NCBI GenBank assembly: GCA_964513465.1
Contig: CAZEMR010000044.1
Span: forward strand, 1 to 24,866
DNA length: 24,866 nucleotides
Source: CAZEMR01 sp964513465
GTDB lineage: Bacteria > Bacteroidota > Ignavibacteria > Kapaibacteriales > UBA2268
Direction: 5' to 3'
Shown here: piece by piece, positions 16,985 to 24,836 of the stretch
Numbering within the stretch: the first letter of the stretch is position 1
Layout of the letters: every line of letters starts with the position of its first letter
The notes under the pieces: model-generated
What the model saw: the letters and a program-made list of their open reading frames with translations, nothing else
Database searches by the model: none
What the model was told of the DNA's origin: nothing
Translations under genes and position numbers: made by a program

Positions 16985-18903
16985 TGTGCGGAATTGCCGG
17001 AATATTCGACCACTCGGGCGCTGAGCCATCGATTGACGACGCCCTTCTCGAAGCAATGGGCGGGGTAATTCACCATCGCGGACCCGATTCCGGCGATACG
17101 TGGATATCCCCCGATCGCCGTTGCGGGCTTGCCTTCAGGCGACTTGCTATAATCGATCTTTCGCCCGCAGGCAATCAGCCGATGACCACCCCCGACGGCC
17201 GCTATTCGATCGTATTCAACGGCGAAATTTATAACCATGCGGAAATCCGCGAAAAGCTGGCCGCACGAGGCTGGAAGTACCGTTCGGGCACCGATACCGA
17301 GACGATTTTATACGGCTTTGCCGAATTCGGCGAGAAAATTCTTGATATGATGCTCGGAATGTGGGCAATCGCGATCTGGGACGACTCGGAAAAACGCCTG
17401 TTTTGCGCCCGCGATCGGATCGGCATCAAGCCGTTCTATTATTACAATAGCGGCGGCAAGTTTATTTTTGGCTCGGAAATTAAGTCGATCCTGCGCCATC
17501 CCGATGTCAAACGATCTGTAAATTTCGAGGAATTGCCGAATTATCTGAACTTCGGAATGTCGGGCAAGAACGGAACATTATTTGAAAATATTACAAAAAT
17601 CCCTGCGGGACATTATCTGTTCGTTAATTCCGACGGCCAGATCCACAAGCAGCGCTATTGGAGCCCTATTCGAAGGGATACGGATTATCTTCCGGAAGAC
17701 GAATCCGCAATTAAATCGGAAATAATCCGGGGCCTCAGGCAATCCATCAAAGACCGAATGATGAGCGATGTTCCATTTGGTGTATTTCTGAGCGGCGGCG
17801 TCGATTCGTCGCTCAACGTCGCGCTTATGGACGAACTAATGGATCGGCCGGTGGATACATTCACCGTCGGATTCCGCGAACTCGAGCAATATAACGAACT
17901 TAAGTACGCCCGCCAAATCGCGGACTTATTCAAAACCAACCACCACGAAATCCTGATTGACGACACCGACGCGCTTCCCGTACTAGAAGATCTGGTCTGG
18001 CACGAAGACGAGCCAAACGCCGATCCAGTCTGCATCCCGCTCTATTTTCTCAGCAAATTGACGCGCGACAGCGGCACGACCGTCATCCAGGTCGGCGAGG
18101 GCAGCGACGAACAATATATGGGCTACCCCTGGATGCTGCGCGAATACAGGTTTCATGAGTCATTATGGCAATTTTACCGCTCAATGCCAGCCTTCCTGCG
18201 CAAGGGGGCATATGCACTCGGCAAAGCCGCACTGGTAGCGGCCGGACAGCCATTGGCACTCGATTATTTGCGGCGCGGAACATTCGGCGATGAGTTATAT
18301 TGGAGCGGAATTTCGATATTTTCGCCCACTCACCTAAACAATTTATTTACAAGCAATTACCAGAATTATTCCATGAATCCGGCGGTATATGCACGCCAGC
18401 TGCATCTCGAAATTCAAACAGAAAAGCCTGATGCGGATTATCTGCAACGCATACTCTATGTCGAGCTCCAGCAAAGACTTGCGGAAATTTTACTCATGCG
18501 CGTCGATAAAATCGGCATGGCCCACAGCATCGAAGCGCGCGTACCATTTCTCGACCACCGCCTCGTCGAGATGAGCATGAGGCTGCCACCGAAGATAAAA
18601 GTACCGGACAGCAAAACCACTAAATACATATTGAAAAAGGCAGTTGAGGGAATCCTGCCCGACAATATCATATATCGCAAAAAGCAGGGATTCGCCGCGC
18701 CGGTCGTTGAATGGCTTCGCGGAAAATGGTTCGATTACGCAAGCAACACGATATTGAATTCATTTTTCGTAAAAGACGGCATTTTCGACCGCGAATACGT
18801 GCTATCCTTAATGAATACGCATAAATCAGCAAAAAAGGACTTATCGCGCGAATTCTTCTCTTTGCTTACATTAAGCTTGTGGCACAAACGCATGATCGGA
18901 TGA
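16984..18903 (+). CDS. asnB: Asparagine synthase (glutamine-hydrolysing)
   Basis: This 639-aa two-domain enzyme makes asparagine from aspartate, ATP and glutamine. The N-terminal class II amidotransferase has the nucleophile Cys2 in MCGIAGIF, then HHRGPDSGD and FNGEIYNHAE. The C-terminal ATP-pyrophosphatase synthetase carries SGGVDSS at 270-276 and the GEGSDEQYMGYPW block. It is longer than E. coli AsnB (554 aa) and resembles the long AsnB/AsnO group, some members of which amidate other substrates, such as surface polymer precursors. General asparagine synthesis is the safest reading. It overlaps pdxJ by one base and lies 3 bp before the SemiSWEET gene, so it is co-transcribed with both. Confidence 0.92.
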   Translation: MCGIAGIFDHSGAEPSIDDALLEAMGGVIHHRGPDSGDTWISPDRRCGLAFRRLAIIDLSPAGNQPMTTPDGRYSIVFNGEIYNHAEIREKLAARGWKYRSGTDTETILYGFAEFGEKILDMMLGMWAIAIWDDSEKRLFCARDRIGIKPFYYYNSGGKFIFGSEIKSILRHPDVKRSVNFEELPNYLNFGMSGKNGTLFENITKIPAGHYLFVNSDGQIHKQRYWSPIRRDTDYLPEDESAIKSEIIRGLRQSIKDRMMSDVPFGVFLSGGVDSSLNVALMDELMDRPVDTFTVGFRELEQYNELKYARQIADLFKTNHHEILIDDTDALPVLEDLVWHEDEPNADPVCIPLYFLSKLTRDSGTTVIQVGEGSDEQYMGYPWMLREYRFHESLWQFYRSMPAFLRKGAYALGKAALVAAGQPLALDYLRRGTFGDELYWSGISIFSPTHLNNLFTSNYQNYSMNPAVYARQLHLEIQTEKPDADYLQRILYVELQQRLAEILLMRVDKIGMAHSIEARVPFLDHRLVEMSMRLPPKIKVPDSKTTKYILKKAVEGILPDNIIYRKKQGFAAPVVEWLRGKWFDYASNTILNSFFVKDGIFDREYVLSLMNTHKSAKKDLSREFFSLLTLSLWHKRMIG

Positions 18904-18906
18904 TTT

Positions 18907-19161
18907 ATGGACATCGTAATGATAATTGGGTTTTGTGCAGCCATATGCACTACCATTGCATTCGTTCCCCAGGCAATAATGACATGGCGGACACGGCAAA
19001 CCCGCGACATCTCGCTGCCAATGTACATTATCTTCACTTTAGGTGTGATCTGCTGGCTTATTTACGGCATCATGCTGAACGCCCTGCCGATCATTCTGGC
19101 AAACATCGTAACGTTAGCGCTGGCGCTCAGCATATTAATATTAAAATTAAAGCACGGCTGA
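18907..19161 (+). CDS. SemiSWEET-type transporter (PQ-loop, three TM helices)
   Basis: This 84-aa membrane protein has the size and layout of bacterial SemiSWEETs, which dimerise to form a facilitative sugar transporter. Three helices are visible (about 3-23, 37-57 and 60-80). The PQ motif is Pro21-Gln22 in TIAFVPQAIMTWRTRQTRDIS, and the second helix is YIIFTLGVICWLIYG, where the Trp is typical. It sits 3 bp after asnB and 1 bp before the iron-sulfur gene, so it belongs to the same transcript. The substrate cannot be read from the sequence. Its role beside asnB and an RdhA-like protein is not explained by any pathway I recognise. Confidence 0.85.
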   Translation: MDIVMIIGFCAAICTTIAFVPQAIMTWRTRQTRDISLPMYIIFTLGVICWLIYGIMLNALPIILANIVTLALALSILILKLKHG

Positions 19162-19162
19162 T

Positions 19163-20497
19163 ATGTATTGGGCAAATGCCATATATTTCATTATTACTGC
19201 AATTCCATTGCTGTTTTTTCTGGCATTCGCGATATCTTCTTTTTACGAAAAGCGATACCGCGCCGCAAATATCAGCATTGCTTCATTTTTGACGATGTTT
19301 TTGTTTGTAGCATTATATTTTACATTTTTCCATGGATTAGTGCTTCTGATCCCACCAATACTTATTATATTGATAATTATTCTTTTTTATATTCCGTCAG
19401 GACACCCAAGATCAATCGAAATAGTGCCATCATCCGAAAGATTTGATGAGCGGGACACCATGTTCGCGCGTGAGGAATATAGCAAAGGTACTGAAAAATA
19501 TATATATTACTACCTTCAGCATCCCGATCGAAAAAAGGCAGACGACAGCATACGCGCATTGCCGGAATTGCTGGCGCCGGGCGGCAAATACTACGATCCG
19601 ATTAAATCGGCACACGTCCAGTCATTATTCAAATTACAATCGCAAATGCTCAGATTTGCAAAGGGTAACCCGGCGCTAAACAAAACAGAATTATCGCCAA
19701 AAGAAGCGTCCAAATTAATAAAATTAATAGCGCAAGAGCTTGGCGCAGCGGAAGTTGGAATTGCTCGTACTAATATGCGATGGGCATATTCAAATGTCGG
19801 TCGCGGCCCGGAAGAATGGGGATCACCGATTGATTTTGTTCATGATTACGTTGTCGCCTTTTCTCTAGAAATGAAATACGAAAAAGTCGAAGAAGCGCCA
19901 TATATCGGCATAACCGAAGAGACCGCAAGGGGTTATCACGAGGTTCAAAAAATCTCGATTGCTCTCGCAGAATTCATCAGAGAATTGGGCTACGGAGCAC
20001 GCGCGCAGATACCCGGCAGCAATTACCAATTGATACTTCCGGCAGTGGCATGGGAGGCCGGGCTGGGCGAGTTGGGACGCCATGGATACCTGATTTCGCC
20101 GCGATTGGGTTCGAGGATCAGACTTGGGGCGATTACAACAAATTTGCCGTTAACCATCGATAAGCCAATCTCTTTCGGGGTTCAGGAGTTTTGCGAGATT
20201 TGTAAAAAGTGCGCGGATAATTGTCCGTCCGGATCAATACCCCTGGGCCCAAAAACGAACATTCGCGGCGTTATGAAATGGCAAATGAATATGGAATCAT
20301 GCTTTAAATACTGGCGCATAATCGGGACTGACTGCGGGCTTTGCATGAAGGTATGCCCCTTCTCGCATCCGGATACAATCACCCATAAGTTAATTAAATA
20401 TGGAATTGCTCGCTCTTCATTCGCTCGAAAAATATCCGCTTTTGGTGACGACTTATTCTACGGAAAACGCGACGATTTTTTCAAAATCCGAAAATAA
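19163..20497 (+). CDS. Membrane-anchored reductive-dehalogenase-like double [4Fe-4S] protein
   Basis: This 444-aa protein has three N-terminal hydrophobic helices (about 5-27, 36-55 and 57-77) fused to a soluble domain. Its C-terminal half resembles the RdhA/QueG corrinoid iron-sulfur family. The AGLGELGRHGYLISPRLGSR block (299-318) followed by RLGAITTNLPL is typical of RdhA. The first cluster motif is Cys344, 347, 350, 354 (CEICKKCADNCP). The second is Cys380 in CFKYW plus Cys391, 394, 398 (CGLCMKVCPF). RdhA enzymes use cobalamin and two [4Fe-4S] clusters to reduce carbon-halogen bonds. No Tat signal is present. The basic loop after TM1 suggests that the catalytic domain is cytoplasmic. QueG is less likely because of the CFKYW pattern and the membrane anchor. 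Dehalogenation is not shown. Confidence 0.78.
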   Translation: MYWANAIYFIITAIPLLFFLAFAISSFYEKRYRAANISIASFLTMFLFVALYFTFFHGLVLLIPPILIILIIILFYIPSGHPRSIEIVPSSERFDERDTMFAREEYSKGTEKYIYYYLQHPDRKKADDSIRALPELLAPGGKYYDPIKSAHVQSLFKLQSQMLRFAKGNPALNKTELSPKEASKLIKLIAQELGAAEVGIARTNMRWAYSNVGRGPEEWGSPIDFVHDYVVAFSLEMKYEKVEEAPYIGITEETARGYHEVQKISIALAEFIRELGYGARAQIPGSNYQLILPAVAWEAGLGELGRHGYLISPRLGSRIRLGAITTNLPLTIDKPISFGVQEFCEICKKCADNCPSGSIPLGPKTNIRGVMKWQMNMESCFKYWRIIGTDCGLCMKVCPFSHPDTITHKLIKYGIARSSFARKISAFGDDLFYGKRDDFFKIRK

Positions 20498-20605
20498 ATT
20501 GTTATTTTGCATAGTATTGCACCGGATGAATTTTCCATGTGCTTTTAAATCATTTATGAATAATCAAATATCCCAATAATTCTTTATTAAACTGGAGACA
20601 TTGTT

Positions 20606-21844
20606 ATGTACGGTAAAATGAAAGATTTTCTGCAGCAGGAACTAAGCACGCTGCACGAAGAGAAACTTTACAAACACGAACGAATCATCGAATCGCCCCA
20701 GGATGCACAAATCGAAGTGAACGGCAAGAAGGTTCTTAACTTCTGCGCTAACAATTATTTAGGATTGTCGTCGCATCCCGATCTTATCAAAGCGGCGCAC
20801 GATGGAATCGACAAACGCGGATATGGGCTATCATCCGTTCGTTTTATATGCGGAACCCAGGACATCCATAAAGAGCTTGAAAATAAAGTGACGGAATTCC
20901 TCGGCACCGAAGACACAATCCTCTTTTCGTCCTGCTTCGACGCAAATGGCGCGGTTTTCGAGCCGCTGCTCGGCCCCGAGGACGCAATCATCACCGATGC
21001 GCTGAACCATGCTTCGATCATCGACGGCATCCGCCTCTGCAAAGCGCAGCGCTGGATTTACGCGCATGGCAACATGGCCGACGAAGAAACCACTGACCCC
21101 GCAAGCGGCAAACAACTCAAAGGCTTAGAGCGATGCCTCAAGGAAGCACAAAAATGCCGCTTCCGCATGATCGCCACCGACGGAGCTTTTTCGATGGACG
21201 GCGATGTAGCAAAACTGAACGAAATCGTAGCGCTTGCAGAAAAATACGACGCCCTTGTAATGGTTGACGACAGCCATGCAACGGGATTCATGGGCAGAAC
21301 CGGCCGCGGCACGCATGAATACCACGATGTGATGGGCAAAGTCGATGTAATCACAACCACTTTCGGCAAGGCGCTCGGCGGCGCTTCAGGCGGATGTATC
21401 TCCGGCCGCAAGGAAATCGTGGACTGGATGCGTAACAAAGGCCGTCCATATTTATTTTCGAACAGCGTGCCTCCGGCAACCGTTATGGCTTCGATCAAGG
21501 TCATGGATCTGCTGATGGGATCAACCGAATTGCGCGACAAATTGGAACACAACACAATTATATTCAGAAAAGAGATGACCGACGCCGGATTTGATATTAT
21601 ACCCGGCGACCATCCGATCGTACCCATTATGTTCGGCAAATACGATAACTGCTCGCAGCTTGCGGTGGATTTCGCCAGCAGGATGCTCGACGAGGGAGTA
21701 TATGTGATCGCATTCTCCTTCCCGGTCGTCCCGCGCGGCAAAGACCGCATCCGTGTTCAGTTATCGGCGGCGCACTCCAAAGAGCAGGTCGATCAGGCGA
21801 TCAAGGCTTTTGTGAAAGTCGGCAAAGAACTGAACATGATATAA
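20606..21844 (+). CDS. kbl: 2-Amino-3-ketobutyrate CoA ligase (glycine C-acetyltransferase)
   Basis: Kbl is a PLP enzyme of the alpha-oxoamine synthase family that cleaves 2-amino-3-ketobutyrate with CoA to glycine and acetyl-CoA. The Schiff-base lysine is Lys255 in TTFGKALGGASGG. Other family blocks are NFCANNYLGLSSHP, SVRFICGTQDIHKELE and MVDDSHATGFMG (219-230). The 412-aa length is slightly above the 398 of E. coli, mainly because of an insert near residues 156-172. GGAG lies 8 nt before ATG 20606, supporting this start over the Met at residue 5. The next gene supplies threonine dehydrogenase, so together they form the threonine degradation pathway, although a terminator separates the two. 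Confidence 0.96.
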   Translation: MYGKMKDFLQQELSTLHEEKLYKHERIIESPQDAQIEVNGKKVLNFCANNYLGLSSHPDLIKAAHDGIDKRGYGLSSVRFICGTQDIHKELENKVTEFLGTEDTILFSSCFDANGAVFEPLLGPEDAIITDALNHASIIDGIRLCKAQRWIYAHGNMADEETTDPASGKQLKGLERCLKEAQKCRFRMIATDGAFSMDGDVAKLNEIVALAEKYDALVMVDDSHATGFMGRTGRGTHEYHDVMGKVDVITTTFGKALGGASGGCISGRKEIVDWMRNKGRPYLFSNSVPPATVMASIKVMDLLMGSTELRDKLEHNTIIFRKEMTDAGFDIIPGDHPIVPIMFGKYDNCSQLAVDFASRMLDEGVYVIAFSFPVVPRGKDRIRVQLSAAHSKEQVDQAIKAFVKVGKELNMI

Positions 21845-21869
21845 TTAACAACATAATATATATTTATAT

Positions 21870-21899
21870 ATGGGCGGGTTATTATCTCGCCCATTTTTG
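21870..21899 (+). terminator. Rho-independent terminator after kbl
   Basis: A 7-bp stem (ATGGGCG at 21870-21876 with CGCCCAT at 21888-21894), an 11-nt loop and a T-rich tail, 25 bp after the kbl stop. It implies that tdh has its own promoter in the remaining 130 bp of spacer, which is AT-rich and contains no gene that I can see. Confidence 0.85.
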
Positions 21900-22032
21900 T
21901 TTACACCAGAGATTTCATATTGCCTGAAAATCAAAAAATATTTTTTATATCCGCGAAATATTGATAATTTTCAATCTTAATTTCTTAGCAATTTATTTTA
22001 TCTGATATTGAGTTACAAAATCCGGGAATGAT

Positions 22033-23001
22033 ATGAAAAAGGAAATGAAAAGAATCCTCGTAACCGGCGCCAATGGCCAGATTGGCTCGGAATTGACGGT
22101 TAAGCTCAGGGAAAAATACGGCATCGAAAACGTAATCGCAAGCGATATCAAATCGGAGCCGAATCGTTCGCTCAGGGATGGTAAGTACATTATTTTAAAC
22201 GTGGGTTGCCCTGAAACTCTCGAAGAGGTGGTCAAAGAAGAGAAGATCGATACGATTTTTCATCTCGCAGCGATACTTTCGGCAGTCGGCGAACAGGATC
22301 CGGCGCGCGCATGGAATATCAACATCAATGGCCTGCGCAATGTGATGGATATTGCTGTAAAATATAAGCTTACGCGACTTTTCGTTCCCAGTTCAATCGC
22401 TGTGTGGGGTCCGGGTGTTCCTTCGCCTGCGCCTCAGGATGTGGCGTTGCATCCGACTACGATGTATGGGGTTACGAAGGTTACCGGCGAGGTGCTCGCA
22501 GATTATTATGTGCGAAAATACGGGCTTGACGTCCGCGGATTACGATTCCCCGGGATTATTTCTTCGGAAGCGCTGCCCGGAGGCGGCACAACTGATTACG
22601 CAGTAGCTATTTACTACGGTGCGGTTAAGGATGCGCATTACGAATGTTTTGTGCGCGAAAATACCCGCTTGCCGATGATGTACATGCCGGATTGCATCAA
22701 ATCGACGATCGATCTGATGGAAGCGGAGTATTCGGGGCTACGCCGGCATTCGGATTATAACGTCGGCTCTATGAGCTTCACAGTTAAAGAGTTAGCGGAT
22801 TCGATCAGGAAATATATTCCTGATTTCAAAGTGGAATATGCACCTGATTATCGTCAGGATATCGCTGATTCGTGGCCGGATTCGGTGGACGATTCATATG
22901 CGCGGCGAGACTGGGGCTGGTCGCCGGATTACGATCTGGATATGATGACCCGCGACATGCTCGATAAGCTCGGCGAAAAGAAGAAACAGAATCTGATATA
23001 A
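22033..23001 (+). CDS. L-threonine 3-dehydrogenase, SDR (UDP-galactose-epimerase-like) type
   Basis: This 322-aa NAD-dependent extended short-chain dehydrogenase has the Rossmann glycine motif TGANGQIG (11-18), FHLAA (76-80), Ser120/121 in VPSSIAVWGP, and the catalytic Tyr145-x3-Lys149 in TMYGVTK. The close match to SDR-type threonine dehydrogenases of Bacteroidota, and the position next to kbl, indicate oxidation of L-threonine to 2-amino-3-ketobutyrate, which Kbl then cleaves. This is unrelated in sequence to the zinc-dependent E. coli Tdh. ATG 22033 was used. Met5 (22045) is a possible alternative, but both Shine-Dalgarno sites are poor. A generic nucleotide-sugar epimerase is the main alternative, made less likely by the context. 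Confidence 0.9.
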   Translation: MKKEMKRILVTGANGQIGSELTVKLREKYGIENVIASDIKSEPNRSLRDGKYIILNVGCPETLEEVVKEEKIDTIFHLAAILSAVGEQDPARAWNININGLRNVMDIAVKYKLTRLFVPSSIAVWGPGVPSPAPQDVALHPTTMYGVTKVTGEVLADYYVRKYGLDVRGLRFPGIISSEALPGGGTTDYAVAIYYGAVKDAHYECFVRENTRLPMMYMPDCIKSTIDLMEAEYSGLRRHSDYNVGSMSFTVKELADSIRKYIPDFKVEYAPDYRQDIADSWPDSVDDSYARRDWGWSPDYDLDMMTRDMLDKLGEKKKQNLI

Positions 23002-23020
23002 TCCAAATCTCAAATATTAT

Positions 23021-23061
23021 AATCCGCAAGTTCATATATATAATGGGCTTGCGGATTTTTT
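23021..23061 (+). terminator. Rho-independent terminator after tdh
   Basis: A perfect 10-bp stem (AATCCGCAAG at 23021-23030 with CTTGCGGATT at 23048-23057), a 17-nt AT-rich loop and six T. It begins 19 bp after the tdh stop, and its T-run overlaps the stop codon of the convergent hicA. On the minus strand the hairpin lacks a good T-run. Confidence 0.9.
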
Positions 23062-23287
23062 ATAATTTTGATTTGAATGTATCAAGATCAATTTCAGCTT
23101 GTTTTATGATCTGGCGGAGTGTATTTCTTTTAACAGGTTTGTGTGATGGCACGGTTATTTTAATGACACTATCATCAGTCCTTTTTTGCATGCGAATATG
23201 ACTGACTTTTTGCCGAACAATAATGAATCCTAATCTTCTGAGGGCTTTGATAATTTTTTCGAAACTAAGTTCCGGAACATCACTCAC
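23060..23287 (-). CDS. hicA: HicA-family mRNA interferase toxin
   Basis: This 75-aa protein of the HicA/YcfA family has a double-stranded-RNA-binding-like fold and cleaves mRNA when free of antitoxin. Visible are the N-terminal ALRRLGFIIVRQK helix-strand, the catalytic His in KVSHIRM (about residue 30), and the C-terminal VPSHKPVKRNTLRQIIKQAEID block. The residue before Ser-His is Val, where Gly is usual (GSH). The His is kept, so activity is plausible. Its ATG overlaps the hicB stop by 4 bp (ATGA), so antitoxin is translated first. The pair is AT-rich compared with its neighbours, in keeping with a mobile toxin-antitoxin module. Confidence 0.92.
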   Translation of the reverse strand: MSDVPELSFEKIIKALRRLGFIIVRQKVSHIRMQKRTDDSVIKITVPSHKPVKRNTLRQIIKQAEIDLDTFKSKL

Positions 23288-23487
23288 ACCTCTACCTCGC
23301 GGATTGATGCGTTTGGATAATCAAAAACTTCATCTTCGATTGGTTCAAGATATAAATCTATGGCCTCTTTGATGTTAGCAATCGCATCATCGAGGGTGTC
23401 TCCTTCGCTGATACAACCCGGCAAGGCAGGCACATAGGCAGTGTAGCCGCCTTCTGAACATTCTTCAAATACAATTTTAATTTTCAT
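23284..23487 (-). CDS. hicB: HicB-family antitoxin (short form)
   Basis: This 67-aa antitoxin has the partial RNase H fold that binds and blocks HicA. The typical core is GGYTAYVPALPGCISEGDTLDDA (13-35) followed by NIKEAIDLYLE (38-48). It lacks the C-terminal helix-turn-helix or ribbon-helix-helix of full-length HicB, so it may not repress its own promoter. A strong Shine-Dalgarno (TAAGGAG, 23494-23500) sits 6 nt before ATG. The order hicB then hicA is the reverse of classic hicAB but common in this family. Confidence 0.92.
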   Translation of the reverse strand: MKIKIVFEECSEGGYTAYVPALPGCISEGDTLDDAIANIKEAIDLYLEPIEDEVFDYPNASIREVEV

Positions 23488-23671
23488 ATTTTTCTCCTTA
23501 TATCGCTAAATAAATATACGATTTATATTTATAATAATTGATGAAATTCGATTATTCTTCCTGGAAATTTCAAATATTATCTGTTGTTTTCGGCATTCTT
23601 TTTGTTAGGAATAATTTGAACGGCTATTGGTCGTCGCTTTTACAAAATTATTATCAAAATATTATAACATT

Positions 23672-24811
23672 ATGAAAAATAAGATTTTACTTATGATCGC
23701 CGCTTTGGTGGCGCTTGCGGCCTGTTCCGGGGAGCAGACCGGGCCGGAACCCATTAATGTGCCGCTCGAGAAAAAGATCGGCCAGATGTTATGCATTGGT
23801 TTCCGTGGGATGTCCGTAGGCGCGGGCGAACCGATCGCCCAGGATATTTATAATGGCCGCGTCGGCGGGGTGATCCTGTTTGATAAGGACGTTGCAGCGG
23901 GTCTTACGCCGCGAAATATCGAATCGCCCGATCAGGTGAGCACGCTTATTTCGCAGCTTAAATCATATTCCGAAGAGCCCCTGTTTGTGTGTATCGATCA
24001 GGAGGGCGGACGGGTGATGCGCCTGAAGCCGGATTATGGCTTCCCGGATGCCGCGTCGCCGCAGCATATCGGCGAGGTCGACCGCCAGGATACGACTATC
24101 ATCTGGGCGGATGGGATCGCCCGGACTCTGCAGTCGGTGGGCGTCAACGTCAATTTTGCGCCGGTGGTCGATCTGAATGTCAACCCCGATAATCCGGTGA
24201 TCGGCAAGCTGGGGCGCAGCTTCTCGGCCGATCCGCTGGTAGTCACCCGCAATGCATCATTATTTATATATGCCCACAACGAACGCGGTATCTTTACTAC
24301 GCTTAAGCACTTCCCGGGCCATGGGAGCTCCACTTCGGATTCCCACGCCGGATTTACCGACGTAACGGATACATGGTCGAATATAGAGCTGGAGCCATAT
24401 AGCCGGCTGATCGACCGTGGCGAGGCGAATTTTGTGATGACCGCGCATATTTTCAACGCAACGCTCGATCCGGATTATCCGGCGACTTTATCGAAAAATG
24501 TTGTTACCGGGATACTGCGCGATCAGCTCGATTTCCGCGGAGTTATATTTTCCGACGATATGCAGATGAAGGCTATCACCGACCAATACGGGCTGGAGAC
24601 CGCCGTCGAAAAGGCGATAAATGCGGGAGTAAACGTGTTGGTATTCGGGAATAATCTGGTTTACGATCCGGAAATTGCGCAGAAGGTAATCGATATCGTA
24701 AAGAATCTCATAGCCGAGGGCCGCGTCAGCGAGGATACGATAACCCGCTCATATAATAAAATCATGTCATTCAAACGCCAACTGAAGGATGATGAGATAG
24801 CATCAAAATAA
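23672..24811 (+). CDS. Glycoside hydrolase family 3 lipoprotein, beta-N-acetylhexosaminidase-like
   Basis: This 379-aa GH3 enzyme resembles NagZ, which removes N-acetylglucosamine from peptidoglycan fragments or other beta-linked amino sugars. An N-terminal lipoprotein signal (KNKILLMIAALVALAAC) has the lipobox LAAC with lipid-acceptor Cys18, so the enzyme is probably membrane-anchored outside the cytoplasm. GH3 blocks are VCIDQEGGRV, FAPVVDLN, KHFPGHG (212-218), the NagZ-type acid/base His225 in SDSHAGF, and the nucleophile Asp295 in IFSDDMQMKAI. I chose ATG 23672 because the lipobox requires it. The TTG at 23627 would bury the signal. E. coli NagZ is cytoplasmic, so the lipoprotein form points to periplasmic or surface amino-sugar turnover. 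Confidence 0.93.
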   Translation: MKNKILLMIAALVALAACSGEQTGPEPINVPLEKKIGQMLCIGFRGMSVGAGEPIAQDIYNGRVGGVILFDKDVAAGLTPRNIESPDQVSTLISQLKSYSEEPLFVCIDQEGGRVMRLKPDYGFPDAASPQHIGEVDRQDTTIIWADGIARTLQSVGVNVNFAPVVDLNVNPDNPVIGKLGRSFSADPLVVTRNASLFIYAHNERGIFTTLKHFPGHGSSTSDSHAGFTDVTDTWSNIELEPYSRLIDRGEANFVMTAHIFNATLDPDYPATLSKNVVTGILRDQLDFRGVIFSDDMQMKAITDQYGLETAVEKAINAGVNVLVFGNNLVYDPEIAQKVIDIVKNLIAEGRVSEDTITRSYNKIMSFKRQLKDDEIASK

Positions 24812-24836
24812 GTGAATATAATCCAGTAAATTTTTT

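Noticed and set aside
19163..20497. Epoxyqueuosine reductase QueG
   Set aside because: The CFKYW pattern before the second cluster, the GRHGYLISPRLGSR block and three N-terminal helices fit RdhA-like proteins better; some doubt remains.
23627..23671. TTG start for the GH3 gene
   Set aside because: It would place 15 residues before a well-formed lipoprotein signal; ATG 23672 fits the lipobox.
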